Shown: piece after piece, positions 41,821 through 46,426 of the stretch
Layout: every line of letters begins with the position of its first letter
Position numbering within the stretch: the stretch's first letter is position 1
Assembly: GCA_014084085.1 (NCBI GenBank)
Contig: NPFB01000077.1
Span: 161,740-208,165 of the forward strand
DNA from: Hondaea fermentalgiana
Lineage: Eukaryota > Sar > Bigyra > Thraustochytrida > Thraustochytriidae
Reading direction: 5' to 3'
DNA length: 46,426 bases
Notes under the pieces: generated by a model
What the model saw: only the letters and a program-made list of their open reading frames with translations
The model's database searches: none
Told to the model about the DNA's origin: nothing
Position numbers and translations under genes: made by a program

Positions 41821-42233
41821 CTCTCGGGAAGCGACGGCGTCGCCAACAGGCACGGCTGCGGCCTGGCGCTGGGAGCGGCACGGCGCGGCGTGGCGTGGCC
41901 TGGCCTGGCGTGGCGTGGCATGGGAGCGCAGATGACCGCCGCGCGGCCGGCGAGGCGAGGCCGCGCCTCTCGCGAGCGCTTGCAGGCAGCAGCAGGCAAG
42001 GGAGAGGAAGTCTTGAGACAGATGGAGACCGGGAAGAACATGGCGGTTTGTGACACGCGCTAGCGGGCACGCAAAAAGCTGCCGCTGAGCAAATCTTACG
42101 ACCCATCGTCAGCTGCCACTCGGAGCTTGCTGGTTTTGCAGCAAACGCGCAACGTGCTTGGCGTTGGTTGAGGCAGCAGAACACAGCTTGGAGAGACAGG
42201 CAGACGAGCAGGTAGGCAAGAAGCGAACGCAAG
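41821..42233. other. intergenic region with TGGCG/TGGCC repeats
   Basis: Between the 7-TM and sulfotransferase genes, same strand. A degenerate pentamer array (TGGCG, TGGCC, TGGCA) runs at about 41885-41922. No gene was recognised. Probably the sulfotransferase promoter. Confidence 0.55.
41885..41922 (+). repeat. degenerate (TGGCG)n pentanucleotide array
   Basis: Seven to eight five-base units of TGGC(G/C/A) in tandem. Confidence 0.8.
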
Positions 42234-43193
42234 ATGGACCACGCGGAGAGCGCAGACCACCAGCGCACCTGGCTCGAGGACTTCCGCGGAAGCAACCTCT
42301 ACCTCACGTTTCGTGTAGCGTTCGGGTTGAACCTGGACGAAGGCGCGGAACGCGTAGAGGACCTGCAAATTCTGAGCGGGGCGCTGGCCAAGTCCGGAAG
42401 CAAGTCCATCAAGTCGGCGCTCGAGACGCTCGGATTTCGTGTGTATCATGGAGAGGACTGCGCCAGCGAGGACCATGTAATTGCGGCCCGCGCGCTCGAA
42501 GGCCAAGAAGGTGCGCTAGAGACCTGGATGGCCAAGGTGAAGGCCCAGGGGTACAACGCTACAGTGGACGTTCCCATGGCTTTCTTTTTTGAAGAGCTTA
42601 TGGAGTTGTACCCGGAAGCCAAGGTTCTCCTCGTTGTGCGCGAAAACACCACGTCTTGGGCCGAAAGTTTCGCTGCTCAGTCCAGAGCCTTTAGTTCCAT
42701 CACGGGCTACCCCTTCAACTGGCTCATTCCGACTTGGAAGGACTTTACAGGACCTTTTTCGCAAGGTCTCCAGGACAATTTGGATTGTCAATTCGGCGAA
42801 GTTTGGTGGAACTCGACGTATTTTCCCTGGATTCGTACGGTCTGGGACTATGAGATTGACACGGCGCGATGTGCACAAGGAATCGATGCGTACGTACACA
42901 ATGTGCGTACCATCGTACCCCAGGAGCGTCTCATTGAGATGAGCGTCACGGATGGCTGGAAGCCTTTGTGCGAAGGTTTGGGCGTCCCGGAGCCTGATGT
43001 GCCCTTCCCACGCCTCAACTCGAGGTCCGAGATTGTCATTGGCAAGACGATCATCCGTTCCATTGCCGTGGCTTGGCCATTTCTGGCGTTGCTCAACATT
43101 TTCATTGTTTTTGGTCTCCTCCGCTTTTGTGTGAGCACGCTGTGCGGCCGTCGCTCGAGCAAGGGTCTCGACACGAAGAAGAAGCTTGCTTGA
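42234..43193 (+). CDS. membrane-anchored sulfotransferase-family protein
   Basis: 319 residues, single exon. It fits the P-loop sulfotransferase family often filed as Sulfotransfer_4: a PAPS-binding loop SGSKSIKSALETLGFRVYHG (54-73), VDVPMAFFFEELMELYPEAK (111-130) with the substrate-side Asp-Pro, the strand VLLVVRENTTSW (131-142) and a final DGWKPLCEGLGV block followed by PFPRLNSR. These enzymes move sulfate from PAPS to an acceptor. A C-terminal hydrophobic helix (about 275-302) and a basic tail ending KKKLA suggest tail anchoring, with a dilysine-like retrieval signal possible. Acceptor unknown; sulfated surface polysaccharide is a guess. Many relatives are misannotated as NAD-dependent epimerases. 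Confidence 0.85.
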   Translation: MDHAESADHQRTWLEDFRGSNLYLTFRVAFGLNLDEGAERVEDLQILSGALAKSGSKSIKSALETLGFRVYHGEDCASEDHVIAARALEGQEGALETWMAKVKAQGYNATVDVPMAFFFEELMELYPEAKVLLVVRENTTSWAESFAAQSRAFSSITGYPFNWLIPTWKDFTGPFSQGLQDNLDCQFGEVWWNSTYFPWIRTVWDYEIDTARCAQGIDAYVHNVRTIVPQERLIEMSVTDGWKPLCEGLGVPEPDVPFPRLNSRSEIVIGKTIIRSIAVAWPFLALLNIFIVFGLLRFCVSTLCGRRSSKGLDTKKKLA

Positions 43194-43302
43194 GAGGTCT
43201 TTGCTTCCTTTTCTGTTTTTCTCTCTCTCGACCGTACGAGATTTTCGGTGAAACCATTTCCCCAACGCGGCGTCAAACACGCGAGACATTACATTATAGA
43301 AT

Positions 43303-43308
43303 AATAAA
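43303..43308 (+). promoter_or_regulatory. AATAAA polyadenylation signal
   Basis: 110 bases after the sulfotransferase stop, on the same strand, followed by an A-rich stretch. Confidence 0.65.
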
Positions 43309-43325
43309 AAATACCACATGGCCAA

Positions 43326-43691
43326 ATGATTCCTATGATAACCCTCGCACCCCTGTACGAATTTGTAGGGAAATTCTCTCTCCCGGCGGAAGTGTCGTGG
43401 CCGGGCTTATGTCAATTCGTTGCAGGGACAGCCGACCCGTTCGCCTCTGCGAATGGAGCCGAGGCGTTGGCTGCGTTGGCAGCGCTAGTCGTGGCAATGG
43501 TTGTGTTTGATGTAGGGGAACTCTTTCGGTGGAAGTGTCGTTGGTTTTTTGCAAAGTTGGTCGCCACGAAGGCAAACTGTCGAGCGCTAAAACGGCACAT
43601 CCAAATCACCCGAGCGCAACGCAATTTGTTGGTTCCTCACTGTATATCGGTCTACTTCGGCCTAGGTTTCCCTTTTCCTCGGTCATTCTGA
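43326..43691 (+). CDS. doubtful ORF, 121 residues
   Basis: Starts MIPMITLAPLYEFVG and has one hydrophobic stretch (ALAALAALVVAMVVF) followed by a basic tail. It lies just after the polyadenylation signal of the sulfotransferase gene. No family resemblance was seen. It could be a short membrane protein or chance. Confidence 0.25.
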   Translation: MIPMITLAPLYEFVGKFSLPAEVSWPGLCQFVAGTADPFASANGAEALAALAALVVAMVVFDVGELFRWKCRWFFAKLVATKANCRALKRHIQITRAQRNLLVPHCISVYFGLGFPFPRSF

Positions 43692-43728
43692 CAAGACTTC
43701 AAACTTTGACACAACAATTCATTTTGGA

Positions 43729-43734
43729 TTTATT
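43729..43734 (-). promoter_or_regulatory. AATAAA polyadenylation signal (minus strand)
   Basis: TTTATT on + equals AATAAA on -, 95 bases beyond the stop of the CEMIP-like gene. Confidence 0.65.
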
Positions 43735-43828
43735 TTCTAAAAGCGTGCTTTAAAGGATCGTGCAAATGATATTTCGTTCGATTTTGCGTGCGACCAATTA
43801 TGCTCAATTGCGGAGCGCTTTCTATTTC

Positions 43829-46426
43829 TTAGAGATCAGTGCAGCTGCGCGGCCCGGAAATGGACTTTTTATCAGCACTCGTGCCGCCATCGAGATCAGA
43901 GAGGAGCGCGCATGTTTTCTTGTTGGACCCCTTGGCCGTGTAATTCCAGTGCGTGCACGTTTCGGCGTCACGACAAGCGGTTTGACAAGCTTGCCAGTTC
44001 TTGACGTTTGCAATCTGATCAAGCACCGTTCCTTGCGATGCGGTCTTTTTGTTCTGACAGAATTGATGCACCGGATCGGCGGTCGACAATGTGAGAACGC
44101 CTGCAGTCCATCCGTTCTTGCGAATAACCTCGTGGTCCTGTCCACGAAGCAACATGCACTTTTTGCGCTTCGCAAAGTGATTAAAGTTGCCACACTCAGC
44201 GTCCTCGAAGCAAGCCTGCTGGCATGCCTCGGTGGTGGTAATCTTCGACTGAACCTTGATCTTGGTCTGCTTGGTGGGCTTAATGTAAAGACTTTCGCCA
44301 GTCGTCACGCTGAGGCCCGGGACGCAGCGGTCAAAGGCGGCGGCGTAGCTCCCCATCCCAAAGCCGTAGTCTTCGCAGATGGCCGAAGCGTCATAAGCAG
44401 ACTTTGCGCAGTAAGCAGAGTTGGTCGAGTTGAGCTTGCAGCCTGAAACACGGAGCTCGAGCTGGCCATGCCACATGATTGGAGGAATGCGGACGTCAGA
44501 GCGCTCAAAGTACGAGGTGCCGAGATTCCCGTAAGCCGGGGGCGACGTGAAATCGAGAGGACTCATTCTTTGCTGGATGAAGCGGAAGTAAAGGAGGCCA
44601 CGGTTGGTGTCGAAGAAGTACGTGTCGCCGTTGCTTGCAAGCACCTCGGCAATGGAGTTGACGGATGTGAATTCGTGGTCACAGTACTGGTTCCAGACGG
44701 GGTTGCACCAGTAGGCCGCAACGTAGTGCAAGCTGATGGTGACTCCGCTGGGGTACGGGATGGCGATAAGGACAACGTCGTCTTCATCAATTTGGGCACC
44801 CTTGAAATCAATGCTCACTGGGCTTCCACTGTCAAAGAGGAAGAGCCAACCAAGTCCATTGGAAGGACCAGTAATGACAGGATTCCCCTTGATGGGGAGA
44901 CCGACTTGGTCGGCAGCGTCCGGATCTTGGTATCCAAGATGGACGACGGAGCCAACTCGCGGACACTCGATTTGATCTCCGTTACCGCAAATCGTGTTGG
45001 CATCGAATTTCGCGTCGAGTGCCTCGTCAAAGGCAATGGTGAAGCTTGAAATGCCACGACGATTGTCGTTGTCCTTGGAGACGTGATCGCAGAGGTACCA
45101 GATGTCTTGGGTCGTACAGTCGTCGTCGGTGCGCCACCACTCGATACCCCCTCGCGCGGCACCAACGATCTTGGGTCCATCGGCCTCAGAGCCGAGAACA
45201 GTCCCGTCAGCGTCAAGCCAGTTGGACAAGTAGCCGCTCACAGAAAGATAGTCTGAGACCGAAGGACGAATGAGCATGGAGGTGTCGACATTTTCATATT
45301 TGACATTGCGTGTGGCCTGGAGAAACCCGGGCGCGTAGCGGTCCGAGTGCGTGAGGAAGCGCCAGACGGGACTGCCAGATGCGGCGTCGCCGCAATTGCG
45401 AAAGGTGATGCCGTCGATGATGTGGCGTTGGTGCGTGTCGTACCACTCAAAGCCCATATGGTATTGCGACCAACGTTTCTCGTACCAGCTTGTCCCTGGA
45501 AGTTCGGGGGTGAAGGAGTTGGAGCGACAGACAGTGAGCATGTTGTGCACGTAGTGGTAGCCCAAGATGGCAATGGCGCGTGTAACGTCATGCGCCTCGA
45601 GTCCATCGATGGTGCTGCGCGCGCCCCAATTGTTGAGCCCGTAGTTGGCGAGAAAGATCTTGGTGTTGGTGAAGACGAGATCGCACTCGGTGTATCGGCC
45701 CCAAGGGCTCGAATTAGTAGGGTCTGTGAGACACATTGTGCTTCTTCCGGACACTTCGCGACCGGGGTTGTAGACGAGATCATCGGAGCTGTCGTCGACA
45801 TGTTCGAGCTTGCCTCCTACGTAGATGCAGCCGCCCATGACCCACCAGATACCAGTGCCGTGACAGGTGTTACCGTCAAATTCGATGAAAGGGCGCTCTT
45901 CAGGGGTCATGCCCGGGTCGAATTCGAGGTCGCGATAGAACATGATGGCCTTGGGCATTTTCACAATGGCAAATCCCGCGTAACCTCCAGAAGCGGCGTT
46001 GCCAATGTACGAGTTGTATGCATTGGTAATGTAGATACCGCTGGCCGTGGTGTCGGCGGGCTGGGTGAGCATATCCGAGCTGTACACGTTGTCCATGAAC
46101 TGCGCACCAGAGGTCCGAGGATATTCCATAAAGTGCACGTGACTGGCCAGGTTGTAGGCTAGCGTGTTCTTTTCTTCGACGCCATCTTCGCCACTGTAAA
46201 AGCAGTGCCCGATGGCGTCATAGGCGACGTTGTCCTGAAGAAGGGTGTTATTGGTGCCGTGAATGGTGGCACAGCGGTAGAATGTATGGTGCATACTCGA
46301 GTGTTTGAGGTACGAGCGAACACCACCTTCACCGATCAAGTGCACATGCCACGGATAGCGCGCGAGCACATTGGTCTGACCCATGCGGTAAAGCTCGACG
46401 CCCTCGAAACGAGTCGTGGCATTCGG
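43829..46426 (-). CDS. CEMIP/TMEM2-like parallel beta-helix protein with PAN-like repeats (5'-partial)
   Basis: The frame is open to the right edge (14 more codons, reading FEGVELYR, before MGQTNVLARYP), so the N-terminus is missing. 865 residues are visible. The block ELYRMGQTNVLARYPWHVHL, then HHTFYRCATIHGTNNTLLQD and YDAIGHCFYSGEDGVEEKNT matches CEMIP (KIAA1199)/TMEM2/PKHD1L1 proteins, where a parallel beta-helix follows a G8 domain; CEMIP and TMEM2 are linked to hyaluronan breakdown. The G8 domain would lie outside the window. The C-terminal about 180 residues hold two Cys-rich PAN-like units: CQQACFEDAECGNFNHFA with CMLLRGQ, and CQTACRDAETCTHWNYTA with CALLSD. The protein is probably secreted; substrate unknown. 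No TM helix was seen in the visible part. Confidence 0.88.
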   Translation of the reverse strand, partial: PNATTRFEGVELYRMGQTNVLARYPWHVHLIGEGGVRSYLKHSSMHHTFYRCATIHGTNNTLLQDNVAYDAIGHCFYSGEDGVEEKNTLAYNLASHVHFMEYPRTSGAQFMDNVYSSDMLTQPADTTASGIYITNAYNSYIGNAASGGYAGFAIVKMPKAIMFYRDLEFDPGMTPEERPFIEFDGNTCHGTGIWWVMGGCIYVGGKLEHVDDSSDDLVYNPGREVSGRSTMCLTDPTNSSPWGRYTECDLVFTNTKIFLANYGLNNWGARSTIDGLEAHDVTRAIAILGYHYVHNMLTVCRSNSFTPELPGTSWYEKRWSQYHMGFEWYDTHQRHIIDGITFRNCGDAASGSPVWRFLTHSDRYAPGFLQATRNVKYENVDTSMLIRPSVSDYLSVSGYLSNWLDADGTVLGSEADGPKIVGAARGGIEWWRTDDDCTTQDIWYLCDHVSKDNDNRRGISSFTIAFDEALDAKFDANTICGNGDQIECPRVGSVVHLGYQDPDAADQVGLPIKGNPVITGPSNGLGWLFLFDSGSPVSIDFKGAQIDEDDVVLIAIPYPSGVTISLHYVAAYWCNPVWNQYCDHEFTSVNSIAEVLASNGDTYFFDTNRGLLYFRFIQQRMSPLDFTSPPAYGNLGTSYFERSDVRIPPIMWHGQLELRVSGCKLNSTNSAYCAKSAYDASAICEDYGFGMGSYAAAFDRCVPGLSVTTGESLYIKPTKQTKIKVQSKITTTEACQQACFEDAECGNFNHFAKRKKCMLLRGQDHEVIRKNGWTAGVLTLSTADPVHQFCQNKKTASQGTVLDQIANVKNWQACQTACRDAETCTHWNYTAKGSNKKTCALLSDLDGGTSADKKSISGPRSCTDL

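Larger units (their letters stand above)
43194..43828. other. convergent 3' region between sulfotransferase and CEMIP-like gene
   Basis: Holds AATAAA signals for both flanking genes (43303 on +, 43729 on -) and a doubtful 121-codon + ORF between them. Confidence 0.6.

Overview
The window looks like nuclear DNA of a GC-rich, intron-poor unicellular eukaryote. My best guess is a heterotrophic stramenopile of the thraustochytrid/labyrinthulomycete type; this is inferred from style and protein content, not proven. Evidence for a eukaryote: a SUN-domain nuclear-envelope protein, a PACRG-like axonemal protein, a TMEM94-type ER ATPase relative, an SLC35-type Golgi/ER nucleotide-sugar transporter, GT-AG introns, AATAAA signals about 95-110 bases after several stops, and many CAG and pentanucleotide microsatellites. 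No rRNA, tRNA, CRISPR, insertion sequence or prophage was seen. A 100-base assembly gap lies at 10179-10278.

Left part (1-14.3 kb): a PACRGL-like gene and a TMEM94-like gene on +; a small CX9C/poly-Gln ORF; a SUN-domain gene on -; a poorly resolved stretch with a 151-base tandem duplication; a TPR (kinesin-light-chain-type) gene fragment without a start on -; and a two-exon SLC35B4-like transporter on +.

Centre (14.8-30.5 kb): one uninterrupted 15.7-kb minus-strand reading frame for a 5223-residue protein. From N to C it has a small globular domain with a possible Cys-His-Asn triad, a disordered segment carrying NPF, DPF, DPW and DDFxDF clathrin-adaptor-type motifs plus a poly-Gln tract, a very long conserved-looking region, a DUF3638/DUF3645-type SF2-like ATPase core (GAGKTT, DEVD), a Gln-Glu repeat, EF-hands and a VPS62/VPS13-like C-terminal domain. 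This is the most unusual object in the window.

Right part (31.1-46.4 kb): NAXD (NAD(P)HX repair) on +, divergent from the giant gene across a region with a 16-bp inverted repeat; a two-exon small acidic protein with a CSN9-like tail (-); a two-exon VOC/glyoxalase-fold protein (-); a coiled-coil protein (+); a methyltransferase-like/TPR protein of bacterial look (-); a secreted RCC1-like repeat protein with a Cys-rich PAN-like insert (-); a 7-TM protein with a Cys-rich ectodomain (+); a membrane-anchored sulfotransferase (+); and, running off the right edge, a CEMIP/TMEM2-like parallel beta-helix protein with two PAN-like repeats (-). The last four, with the nucleotide-sugar transporter, suggest a surface/extracellular-matrix theme (sulfated glycans and their binding or turnover). 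That link is inference from neighbourhood only.
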